From Diospyros lotus (taxonomy: Eukaryota > Streptophyta > Magnoliopsida > Ericales > Ebenaceae), in the NCBI RefSeq assembly GCF_014633365.1, contig NC_068343.1, positions 25,513,307 through 25,577,306 on the forward strand: 64,000 nucleotides of DNA, written 5' to 3'. Every line of letters starts with the position of its first letter. The first letter of the stretch is position 1. Under the pieces are notes generated by a model, which was not told the origin of the DNA, ran no database searches, and saw only the letters and a program-made list of their open reading frames with translations. Made by a program: the position numbers and the translations under genes. Shown one piece after another: positions 11,638 to 22,270 of this stretch.

Positions 11638-12903
11638 TTATCCACAAGCCTTTGGTGCCCAAACCACCTTGGGATCACCATTATTAGCATAAAGCTCCTC
11701 CTTAGGAACCCAAATTTGTTTCAACCTATGTGGATTCTTTCTTTCAAAGCCTTTGTTTCTGAAATGATACCAATAACTAGGATGTGAAGCAAAGGACTTT
11801 TGTTTCCTCTTTATGAAAATAGTTTTCTTTTTATCCTTATCCACATTCCAATTAACATGAGAGTTTTTTGGTATCAAAACTTGCTTAGATTCTCGAGGAT
11901 TAGAACGAGAAATACTAGAATGCATAGTTTCCTTAGGAATCCATTTCATTTTAGGTCCATAATATGATTTCCTTTTTAAAGGGCAATTATATGCAATATA
12001 ACCTAATTTACAACAGTAAAAACATTTAATTTCATGATAGGTGTGTAAATGTGAGCTTTTGACTTTTGCTCTTGGACTATGAAAAATTTCAACACCTAGT
12101 TCATGATCACATGAATTTGAAATCTCTTCTTTTAAAATGGATTTCTCATTTGATGCACTATTCGAGGATTTCAATTCAAACTCTTCCAAAACTTTTTCCT
12201 TTAAAAATTCTTTATTGGAAGTAATCAAATATTCATTCTTAGATTTTAAAATTTCCAATTCTTTTGACAATAAATCTAATTTCTTTTGAACAGTCTTATT
12301 TTTCAAACATAGCTTTTCAAAATTTTCATATAAATCATTTAAAGCATTCAATAACTCTTCATTTGAAAAATCATTCTCATTGTTATCATTATAAGCATAC
12401 GAAGAACTAGACTCATGATCAATATCAATAACAAGAGTAGAAATAGAGGTTACCTCATCTTCTTCATTTACTATGAAACACATGTTTGAGCTTTCTTCAT
12501 TAGGGGCACGGGAACTTCCTTTTTCCTCTATTTGTTGATGATTCAATAAATTTTCAACCTGTGAATTTTCATTAACTTGCTCACAACATTTGTTAGAAAG
12601 ATATAATGAATCAAGAGTGTTTAGAATATCTTTAGCATTGGAGTATTTAGAAACTTTAACATAAATATCATCATTTAGGGCATGTTGTAAAATATGCATA
12701 GCTCTAATATCTAAAGAAAAATTCATTTTATCACGATCATCCCATTCCATCTTTGGTTTTAAAACAAAACCCTTTTCCACAATATACCACAGATAACAAT
12801 CAATGGATGTCATGAACACACAAATTCTTTTTCTTCAAAAATCATAATAAGAGCCATCAAAATACGGTGCCACATTTATAGGATAACCTTCCTTTAGAGC
12901 CAT
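11638..12903 (-). pseudogene. Copia gag (SIRE-like) with one premature stop
   Basis: The likely start codon is at 12903, 42 bases from the PBS, and the frame opens MALKEGYPINVAPYFDG, a classic copia gag N-terminus. An in-frame TGA at 12837-12835 interrupts it, after which about 394 codons remain open to 11638. Seen in order: the gag core (KMEWDDRDK, then a helical region), a lysine-rich coiled-coil-like stretch, a zinc knuckle CFYCCKLGYIAYNC in which the usual His is Tyr (so probably non-functional), and a C-terminal zone with WIPKE, WVPKE and WAPK motifs seen in SIRE-type gag. The role would be capsid formation around the element RNA. Confidence 0.85.
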
Positions 12904-12944
12904 GGATCCCTCATCAGGTTGTTAGACCTTGAAATAAGGAGTTA

Positions 12945-12957
12945 GGCTTTGATACCA
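12945..12957 (-). other. Primer-binding site (initiator tRNA-Met type)
   Basis: The minus strand reads tggtatcaaagcc, two bases inside the 5' LTR. It differs by one base from the canonical plant PBS tggtatcagagc, which pairs with the 3' end of initiator tRNA-Met. Confidence 0.9.
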
Positions 12958-12959
12958 AT

Positions 12960-14283
12960 TGTTGGAATGGGTAGGTGCTATGGCACACACCAAGAGTGGG
13001 GGTGAATTGGTTATTTTAAAAACTTATTTGATAGAACTTGAAAAACTTTTTAATAGAGATTGACATTTTAGAGTTTTAAAGCGTAAAGCATAAAAATGAC
13101 AAATGAACAAAGATAAATATGTTAACCAAGTGAGGAATAATGAAATGTTTGGAAAGATAAATATATCAAAGAACACAAGCACAAGAAAACATAAGGATTT
13201 ATAGTGGTTTGGCTTAACCCAAGCCTAATCCACTACCTTAGCTCCTCACTAAGGATTTTTCAAACCATCCACTAAAACCCCCTACTTAAACCAAGTAGGT
13301 CCTCTAGTCCGTGACTAGGAAAAACTTATAAACCTCCTAATATAATGGGCTATCTAGCTTACGTTAGGACAATTACAGTAATCGTGAAAATAAGAGTCTA
13401 AGAGTACAAACTCTTAGTTACAAGCTCTCTCCAACTGATAAATTTAGGCTTACAATGAATGTAACAGTGTATACAAAGCCTCAGAAATGTAAATACAGTG
13501 AGAGAAGATATTGATCGCTCGATTTAAAAATGAAAGCTTAGTGGTTGAAGATATTAAATGTTTTCCAACAACCTTCAATCGATTCTCCCATATTTATAGT
13601 TGATGGTAGATAGATCCAAAAATTCGACCGTTGTGGTGGTTGGGCAAGCATTAAATGCGCAAAAAACTAGCTGTTATAAGTTTCTGCAAAAGATATAGTC
13701 AATAGAAGAAAATGCATAGTTGACTATTTTTACAAGTAAAATAAAACATAGTCGACAGACAAGAAAGCATAGTCGACTATCTTCTAACACAAATTTTCCA
13801 TAGTCGACAGACACATAAACATAGTCGACAGATGCAAAAATATGAAGAGGATTTTGAATTTTATGAACTAAAATAGTCGACAGATGAAAAATCATAGTCG
13901 ACTATCCTTACCTGATAGTCGACAGATGCAAAAATAGTTGACAGAAGCCTTAAATAGTCGACAGATCAAATCAGCATAGTCGACTATTTTCAGGCATAGT
14001 CAACAGAATGAACCACATAGTTGACTATCCATTTTGAAAAAATGAAAACTTAACAAATCCTCATTTCGATTCTTTTGAAAGCAAGTTGAGATTATCAAAT
14101 ATATATTTTGAAACAAATCACACTCAACCATACTCAATATTTCTTCTATAGGTTTTCATACCTTCTTTCAAAACTCATATATTAAAAATTCATTTTCTCA
14201 TTCACAAAATCCATATAGTAGAGATTGATTTTGATATAGTCATTATGAAAACCACTATTTTATTATCCAAGAGTAAAATACCA
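12960..14283 (-). repeat. 5' LTR of the SIRE-like copia element
   Basis: The LTR runs TG at 12960 to CA at 14282-14283, and the duplicated target gaaga follows immediately. It is strongly similar along its length to 3211-4694, including the TAGTCGAC palindromes (about 13690-14030) but without the 115-bp tandem duplication. Confidence 0.9.
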
Positions 14284-14741
14284 GAAGATTTCAAAAAATC
14301 ATCGTTTCGGCCTCCCTCTAGTAATTTTCAAAAACTGTACTTAGACCCGAATCTTCGTTTTGGCCCTAAACCCATTCGTTTCTTCCTAAAACCTCTGAAG
14401 GGTTATTCCTTACAAAAAACCTAAGCCCCTTCAAGCTTCCATTGACTTCCGATAAGTCTCCTATAAAGATTCGATTTTGCAGCCTAATTGGCAGCTGCCT
14501 TTTTGCTATACTAAAAATTGTTCCTGATTCGATTTTTTTCGGTATCATAAATCCTATCTTGGGATACTCATTAATGCCATATAATTTTCCTTTGGAATCT
14601 CGGCTCCAGGGTACTCCCGACAGTCGATTCGATCATTCATATGGTAATAAATTACCCTTATACTCTCAATTTATCCTTAAATTCCATTTTTACCCCAAGA
14701 TAAATTACTCTTGAGTCCTTTAGAATTTCTCGCGTATTACA
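14284..14741 (-). repeat. Start of the 5' LTR of gypsy element C1
   Basis: In minus orientation the LTR begins tgtaatacgcgagaaat at 14741. It matches 21785-22238 (the C2 LTR) and 24725-25177. No polypurine tract lies outside 14741, as expected for a 5' LTR. The flanking DNA is the interior of plus-strand element D. Confidence 0.8.
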
Positions 14742-15125
14742 CCTTTAGATTGATATGTGGTCGAGATAGTACCAAATGGAAGTGCGATGAGAACGCGAGA
14801 TAGCTTTGGGGAATGGTTGGATTATGATATTGTAATAGGAGAACCTTGCTATTGTATGTAATATGATGATGATGTTCCTTAAGCTGGTTAAGGTATTAGT
14901 GGTCATAACATGGTCCAATTAAGGTCATGGATTGGGGAGATATGCTAGTGTGTTAAGTAAAGTAGGATATGTAGTAGACTCGGACTTGTGGGAATACTAG
15001 AAAATGATGATATAGAATGTCTCAGGGAGAATGTCAGATGTTGTCAATGGAGTTGCGAATGTATCTCGAGATGATGGATTGAGCGAGAATTTCGAGGATG
15101 AAACTCTATTAAGGGGGGGGAGAAT
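14742..15125 (+). mobile_element. 3' end of the interior of gypsy element D with polypurine tract
   Basis: A short non-coding tail ends in cgaatttcgaggatgaaac followed by a purine tract (aaggggggggagaat) directly before the 3' LTR. This 'TTCGAGGACGAAAT...GGGGGAGAAT' ending is typical of plant chromovirus-type gypsy elements. The rest of D was displaced to the left by insertion of C1, so only this stub is in the window. Confidence 0.75.
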
Positions 15126-17905
15126 TGTAACATCCCAAAATTTGGAAAATAAATAATGATTATTAATTTTGGTGTTTCAAGTCATTATGGAGTATTTGAG
15201 GAATTAAGAGAAAATGTTTATTTATGTTATTTTGAAAAAATAGGTAAATAAGGTAATTAATAATTCTTGTATTTATGGAGACTATCGGTTAATTGTGAGT
15301 TTAAAGAAAATATTAAGTTATTTGGAGATTTAAGGAAAAATAAAAATTTTATGTTTTTTTTGTGGAAATAGGAAATTAAGGGTAATTAATTAAATTATTT
15401 GAGAATATTTATGGAAATAAGAAAGGATTAAAATAAAATGATTTGGGTAAATTTTTGAAAATCCGGAGTGTTAGTGTAATAGAGGGAAATGAGAGTTGGG
15501 GTGTAGATGAGATTTCTGGAAGTGTTGGGGCGCTTATGTAAAAATTCAAAAGTGGCTGAGAGTCACTATAAAGTTAAATGGGTGCATATATATGTTGAAA
15601 GCTTGTGTGGCACGGGCGGTCGTGTGTGAGGGATGCTAGGCGAGGGACGTGGGATCGATTCCGCAAGCGTGCGGGCGAGGCTGGGCATTTTGCTAATTTT
15701 AATTTGGCCAGGGGAGGGCTAAAATAACGTCGTTTCAACCTTAAGGCGATGTTGGCGTTCGCGGCTGCTGGTTACTCCATGTGGCGGGACCTTATCCATT
15801 TATTTTGGCCAATTCGGGCTGATTTCAAGCAACGTAATCAGTAAGAAAATTTAGAGAAGAAGAAGCAGCGCCGAGGATGAAAATGGAGGGGAATTTGGGA
15901 TAAATTGGGGACTAAATCAAGTTTAATTGAAGGTTTAATTAGCTAGGTAAGTAAAGAATTATGTATTAATCATTTTGTATGGTTGAAATTTCATTTTGGG
16001 TCTAATTTTATTAATTTTGGGACTTTATGCGAATTTACAGCGTGTATTATTTTGGTGGTGTTCAAGCATAAAAATGCTGTAAATAGCTAAATAGAGGCAA
16101 GCTCCCTCTACCCTTGCGATCTCTTTTCATTTTGTGAACCCCTCGTCTTCCCTCAATCGTTTCGGTTTCTCGTATTAATTATACGAAATGAGAATTTTAT
16201 TAGTGTGATTTAATTTAAATTAAATATGAGTCTCGTCGGGATTTTATTTGCTGTGTGTCTATGTGGATAAAAATTATTAGAAGCATTGTATGTTTAAGAA
16301 TTTTATACGGTCAAATTATTTATATTACACGGTTAGATTTACTTAATGGAAGCTACGAATTTATTTATTACCATGAAAACGTTTTACTTCGCAGTGGGAG
16401 TGCAAGAAAGGCAAGGAATGGCTGTGTAAAGGCAAGCTCCTAACCCTTTCCTCATGTTCTTTAATTTCCGTGAGAGACTGTGGTTTCTTGTATTTTATCC
16501 CCTCCCTTACGCTAATTTGGCGCTTAGCATTATTTATTGAGAGTATTATTCATTTGGTATAATTTATATTAAATCCGGGACTTCTAGAATTTTATTTGTT
16601 GTAAACCTATGGGGGTTTGTACCACCTCCACTCCTTTTGGAATCATGTCGGACCCAGCTTGGGGACTAGGTTCTTAGAGGTACGGGTTTATTTATGGTTC
16701 GGCTAGGGCTTTCTAGCAGTGGGGTAGTGGTCGGCTATATGGTGATGTTGGAGTAGACTATCGTACGGCCTTGATGTGAACCGTCGGGCGAACACTCCTA
16801 GTCACTGACCGTTGACCGGTGCCGGACACTGCTGATTAATTCTGTCATTATGTGATTCACTGCATGACTCGATATGTTGTATTACTGTTCATGGTTTGAT
16901 ATGCACATAGGTATGGGATGCATGTTGGGGAATTCATTTATTAAGTATGCTTGGTCACGGACATTCTAGTATGGTTAGATTACATCTGGCACGGGCATAT
17001 ACATCACGTGTGGTTTACTATGTGGGCGAAGCATGGCCTGATGCCTGGATGTATAGGCATCAGTGTATCACATTGTTGCGTACTATGCCATTGCATTTTA
17101 TATGCATTACATGGTTACCGGCAATTCTCTAGTCTCGGATGGGAGGACAATTCCGAGGGAGCCTATGGCTCAGTTATTCTATGGCTTGGGTATCGGGAGG
17201 ACCGACGCAAGCATTTGGGTGGCGGGAGCACCGACCCGAGACAGCGCCCACAGGTTGTTGGAGATATTTGTTGTCTTTCAGGACAGCGACAAGTTGGTAT
17301 GGGACTTGGGTGCCGTGTGTCTTATGTGGGCCCCAAGGACTGATATGTGCTTTCATTATGTTATACTATTGTGTTGTAGTGTCTCATGGCTTGTGTGTGT
17401 TTGGGGGTTGGTGTTCTGGGGAGAGTTTATTGGATATGCTCAGCCTTCAGCCTTTCTTTCTTTATGCTTGTTGAGTCTATCGACTCACTTTGCTTTCCAT
17501 CATTCCAGGTAGTGGCAACGTGGGCTATGGGCAAGGGAGTCAGCTTTAGCAGCAGAGTCGGTATGGTGTACAGGTAGTTCCGTCAGTCCCTATCATTGCC
17601 CCGTCAGCCCTAGTCAACTCTAATGTTTGTGAGGGATTAACTCTCTATTATTTTTATGTGCCAAGTCATTCCTCGTGTCTCAAGTATGTCAACACAGGAG
17701 TCTGTATTTATTTATTTATCATGTGACCGCTGTGCTTGCGGAGTACCCGTAGTGCATGCATGTGTATAGTTTAGTTTCCACTATTTTAATTTTTATGCAT
17801 GCATGCTAGGGTGGTTTTTGTCTTATGTTTCATTTTTTCCCCTTCCGTAAGCGCTTTCATTCTGGTAGTCCAGATAGTTGGGATATCCATGCGAGAGGGC
17901 TTACA
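15126..17905 (+). repeat. 3' LTR of gypsy element D
   Basis: The LTR is 2780 bp, begins TGTAACATCCCAAAATTTGG and ends GGGCTTACA. A second copy of the same family is the solo LTR 50723-53472, which aligns over its length, including the block tatgggg...cttggggactagg. Several overlapping frames (about 16947-17577) are open here and one is conserved in the second copy. They are probably fortuitous frames in GC-richer LTR sequence. Confidence 0.85.
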
Positions 17906-18444
17906 ATGTGAGTGGAGTGGTGACGAGGGGGATGAATCGGATTGATCAGGATGAGGCGGAAGATGAATCTTCCAGCCTCAACAACAATGAGTCTTTACGC
18001 AACCGCGTTCTCCGCCTTCTTCGAGGTTAGGGTTTGCCCTGATCATTCATGAATTCTTTTCTATTGCTTAATTTGTCCCATCATTTAGCTTTTTCTAGGA
18101 ATTCTGATTGTCGCATTGGACATAAACGCTTATCATCCAGAACTGGAAGGACGAACTGTGTTGTATATTTTTTCTTGCTTGTGTTAGTTTTGTAATTACA
18201 ATGGACTCAGAATGCATCTATAAGGGTTTTTTTTGCAACGAATTATCTTGATTGGTTGTCAATATACACATTTGGTTGATGAGTAGAAATATACCCACAG
18301 TGTGCAACGCTAATATATCTTCATATCGTTCTAGTATATCTTGATTTTTTTTTGTCACAGTAACTGAACTATTACAGAACTGCGGCCTTGAATGTTCCCC
18401 AAACAAGCCCATTGTGACTCAAAGATGCTTTTATGTGTCTGTAG

Positions 18445-18648
18445 GGCCACGTTATGGGCATGTTATGGCTCTTGTAGGGCAAAGGTACCTGATGGCAATT
18501 GGTGGAAATGATGGTGAGCCCCTGCATAGATGCTTCCTGTTGTTTTCTTGAGTATCTTTCTCAATTTTGATCCTCAAGCAATAATTTAATGCATGGTTTC
18601 AGGCAAGCGACCCTTGGCTGATGTGTGGGTACTTGACACAGCTAAAAA
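18445..18648 (+). pseudogene. Captured two-exon fragment of a BSL2/BSL3-type kelch phosphatase gene
   Basis: The first exon (18445-18513) follows a good acceptor (tgtctgtag) and encodes PRYGHVMALVGQRYLMAIGG. An 89-bp intron (18514-18602, gtgagc...tttcag) then leads to the second exon, encoding GKRPLADVWVLDTA (to about 18648), after which similarity stops and a stop codon follows. These strings belong to the kelch domain of plant BSU1-like Ser/Thr phosphatases (BSL2/BSL3), which act in brassinosteroid signalling. The intron was kept, so the copy was made from genomic DNA, not from mRNA. There is no start codon, promoter or phosphatase domain, so this is a fragment and not a gene. Confidence 0.88.
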
Positions 18649-19915
18649 CATGCACGAACATGAATTGGACGTGCCATGGATGTGAAGGTCCTTTCACTAT
18701 AGTTTTTATTACTTTTTTTCCGGTAGGTATTTTTTTTTTTACTTTGTTTTGGGGATACATTACAAATATAACACATTTTGGGTAAGGTATAAAAACACAC
18801 TGATCCTAGTTTGCCTATAATATAATTGTCCTTTTTATGTTTACAGATTTAGTGCTGCATTTATGTTGGACTAACATTCTTTTTAGCAGTTTGTACATTA
18901 TCATTATTATATATAAAGTGCCATGTTCATATTAGATTGGTGGGGTTATTTCAATATTTTCATTACTTTTTGGTTATTATATTTATGAACACTATAAATA
19001 AAATGAATAGTATTATTTTTTTCATTGTATCCATATCTCTATTTATTGTTACTTTTTTTCAAATAATCAAATTTCATGTTCATTGACGGATTCCTTTATG
19101 TACCTCTATCATATTGCTGTTTTGGTACTTTTAATTTTATACAAATGTTGGGTCTTGCCTCCCCTTCTCGAGCAACTATCAAGGTTATTTTATTTTGTCA
19201 AAACACCAAATTGGGGAAAATTGATTAAAAAAAAATAGAAAGAAAAAGAAATTTTGCTCTTTGCTCTGCTCTGCTTTCTCTCTCACATGATAAACTCAAT
19301 TTATGTGTTTATTTATTATAAGATATGGTTTTTATACTATTAACTTTTATTTTTTTGAGGATATTTTAAATCGAATAAGCTTAATTAAGGGAAAAAGTGA
19401 GAAATAAGGCTACATCACATATGACATAGGCTAAAAATAGCATAACTAAGGAACTAGAAGGACTATTTTTTAGTAATTTCTACTTATGTATTCTTGTAGT
19501 TGAATAGTTTAGCCAAACAGTTGATTAAGAATATGCTGTATTATTTTTTACAAGAACAAATGATGCAGCTAAGGTGAGATAATCCTTCAAATAAAATGAC
19601 TGACAAAGATATCTTAGAAAAGGTCCATTGGATGACAATCTGTTTGCTTGTTTTGGATCTCAATCTACTCTATATTCAAGGGTTTTTATGTTTTGGTACA
19701 TTTTAGTGATTGTATGTTATGTAATTTGTGATGAAAACATTTTGGGCTTTGTTAATTCTATTTCTAACATTTTATAAAGAAAACATGAACACTTCTTTGA
19801 CTCTAATTTTATGTTTTTTTTTTTTTTTGTAGGTCAATGAGACAACAAGACTCTAAAGGAAGCAACTGTTGTCTTGAAGTACACGAACAATTTTATGACT
19901 ATATATAGTGTTTTG

Positions 19916-20046
19916 TTGTATATTTTTTAATAGTATATATGATTGTTAAAGTGTTAGTTTTAGTTGAATATCTTTTTTGGTATACATTTTTTAATAGTAT
20001 ATACAATTGTCAAAGTGTTATTTTTAATTAAACATATTTTTTGGTA
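19916..20046. repeat. Tandem pair of about 64-bp AT-rich units
   Basis: Two imperfect direct copies of a unit resembling tattttttaatagtatata...aagtgtta...ttttttggta lie side by side within the CACTA-like remnant. Confidence 0.7.
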
Positions 20047-20249
20047 TAATTTGTTGGCAATTAACACTTATATATATACTACTTTTTGTGTGTAAATGTT
20101 AATGGATGATGATTACTTTGGTGTTATTTGAATGACATGTTTAATTTTATGAGTTTTATTCCAATTTGATATAGATAATGATATATAGGTTTGATGGTTT
20201 ATATCAAAGCAGAATGTTTTTATCATTGATGACTAGCAATTGTTTTCAT

Positions 20250-20661
20250 ACTATTAAAAAAATATTTTTTTAACGATAAGAATCATACCGTCGCTAATTG
20301 TTCACATTATTAACGAGAAGAAATATTGTCGTTATTGGTTTGTGTTTTAATAATTAAAAGTTATTTTTAATAACAGGAATCATATGGTCGCTAATTGTTT
20401 AGACTATTAACTACGGGAAATATTGCTATTATTGGGTTATAATTTGGTAGTTAATAATTATTTTTAACGATGAGAATCATACGGTCGCTAATACAATTAA
20501 TGACGAGTTTATCATTCTCGTCATTAAAGACTTTTATCCTCGAAGGTAATAACGACGACCGATGACAGGAAAATTCCCGTCGTTACAAGTTTTTAACGAC
20601 CGAAAATCAACTTTCAACGACTAATTTTCCTGTCGTTAAAACTCGTTTTTCTTATAGTGGC
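20250..20661. repeat. Subterminal repeat region and right terminus of the CACTA-like remnant
   Basis: Repeated motifs such as taacgataagaatcatac and ggtcgctaat recur every 60-70 bp from 20270, then gtcgttacaa and gtcgttaaaa in both orientations up to the terminus. The subterminal motif (aacgac) differs from that of the 6179-8531 element (gtgacggg), so this is a different CACTA family. Confidence 0.75.
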
Positions 20662-22238
20662 TCTCTAAAATTCCAAATAACTATTTTCTAAAAATATTTT
20701 TCCAAAACAATTCATAATTTTTTAAGAACTTCAAAAGAAAATTCTAGAATTTATCCCGAAGCTTCATTTGCACGCAAAAAGAGGCTGGTGGTTGTGAAAA
20801 CTGAGAAATCTGAAAGGCCAAAACCAAAATTTTTTGCACAACCCTCTATATCACAAATTTCTAGGAATTTATCATTTTTTTCATAATTTTCCAAGTCTGA
20901 ACGCGCCCTCATGCGCCCCAAGAAGAAACTCGTCATGCCCCCACTCGCGGGGGCTGGCTAGCACGTGCATTGCACGCGTCGGTCTTCTTCAACCTCTAGC
21001 ACGCCGGTGATCACGAGTAGCCCTGGTTTCTCAATGATTTCTCCCCCATCCGAGCTTCGTTTTGCCTCCCATTTGAACTACGCCTTCCTCTCTTCATACT
21101 TTACAGGATTATAGCTTCAAATTGGTCGATTGGAACCAATTTTTAACTGCTCAACTCAATTTTTCGGTGAAGCTCATTTTTCCGATGAAGCTTCATATCT
21201 CCCTCATTTTTCAACGAAAATTGCTCAAATTTCACAGGAATGATCCTCTAGGCATGTGGAAAAAAACCCCTTATCTGTTTCCCTCAATTTTTGCTCGAAC
21301 GCTAGAATTTGAGAGTTTAATTTTTCAAAGGCATTCGGCAATCTTTATTTATAGGTAACCCGAGCTTCAAAACACTTAAGGCTTGCTCAAACCAACCGCT
21401 CTGAGGCTTCTACCTCCCCTGGATCAACCCAATCACGTCTAAAACTAACCATAAAATAAGATTGCATTACTTCCCAAATTCAGCCGAAAGTTTGGTCGAA
21501 AATCTCCAAAATCCGACCATCCTTGTGGCTAATATTGGCCCAAACTTGACCCTAGAGCATGCCCGACCCATTTACTTGAGATCCCAATGGTCGGTAGGTG
21601 CTAGTCGGTGACCAGAACTAGCTGGTTGGCCATGGCTGGTGGTTCCAGCTTTAACTTTTGGAATAATTCACTTTGACCCCTATATTTTTCCATTTTGCAT
21701 TTTGATCCTTTCCTTGAAGCCCCTGATCTTACCAATAGTTCCATTATGACCCTCAACTTCTAAAACTTCCATTTCATTCCTAAAGATTTCAAAAAACATC
21801 ATTTCAACCTCCATCTGACAATTTTGAAAAATTACATTTAGGCCCGAATTTTCATTTTGGCCGTAAACTCTTTTGTTTCTTCCTGAAACCATTGAAAGGT
21901 TGTTCTATATACCATGTATAAACCTCCTCAAGGTTCCGTTGACTTCCCATAAGTCCCCTACAATTATTAAATTTTTTAACCTAAATCATAGTTGTATTTT
22001 TGTTATACTGAAAATCGTTCCCAATCCAATTTCTTTCGATGCTATAAATCATGCCTCGAAATACTTGTCAATACCATATTGATTTTCTTAGACATCTCAG
22101 CTCCAGGGAACTCCCTGCAATCGATTCGGTCATTCATAGTAGTGAGAAATTATCCTATAACCTCAGTTTATCTATAAATTCCATTTTTTCCCTAAGATAA
22201 TTTACTCTTGAGTCCTTTAGAAATTCTTGAGTATTACA
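20662..22238 (-). repeat. 3' LTR of gypsy element C2, partial
   Basis: In minus orientation it begins tgtaatactcaagaattt at 22238. It aligns with the C1 LTR blocks and with 24423-25177. It is truncated at 20662 by the neighbouring CACTA-like terminus. Confidence 0.8.
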
Positions 22239-22270
22239 TTCACCCCTTCTTAAAGAAATTTCGTCCTTAA
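22239..22270 (-). other. Polypurine tract of element C2
   Basis: The minus strand reads gacgaaatttctttaagaag followed by gggtgaa immediately before the LTR start, the usual chromovirus-type PPT context. Confidence 0.8.

Larger units (their letters stand above)
3211..14283 (-). mobile_element. SIRE/Maximus-like Ty1/copia retrotransposon, complete ends, decayed inside
   Basis: Two direct LTRs (3211-4694 and 12960-14283) begin TGTTGGAA and end in CA. They are flanked by a perfect 5-bp target duplication, gaaga (3206-3210 and 14284-14288). On the minus strand the order is 5' LTR, PBS (12945-12957), gag (12903-11638), decayed integrase region, long non-coding interior, PPT (4711-4695), 3' LTR. 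The gag C-terminus has the WIPKE/WVPKE motifs typical of the SIRE lineage. The element is inserted in an LTR of gypsy element C1 and is itself split by a CACTA element (6179-8531). I found no reverse transcriptase or RNase H, so it cannot move on its own. Confidence 0.9.
17906..20661. mobile_element. Partial CACTA-like element carrying captured gene fragments
   Basis: The right end (20661) reads ...ctcgtttttcttatagtgg, the inverted form of a CACTATAAGAAAAACGAG terminus, preceded by repeated aacgac/gtcgtta subterminal units. I found no matching left terminus, so the element is truncated or its left end has mutated beyond recognition. Its left part holds spliceable gene fragments (18445-18648, and possibly 17932-18043 and 18100-18168), which makes it a candidate gene-capturing CACTA. 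It abuts LTR D on the left and truncates the C2 LTR on the right. Confidence 0.55.

Noticed and set aside
12945..12957. tggtatcagagc-type matches here, at 35463 and at 59055 as possible tRNA genes
   Set aside because: They are 12-13 bp primer-binding sites beside LTR ends, complementary to the tRNA 3' end, with no cloverleaf around them.
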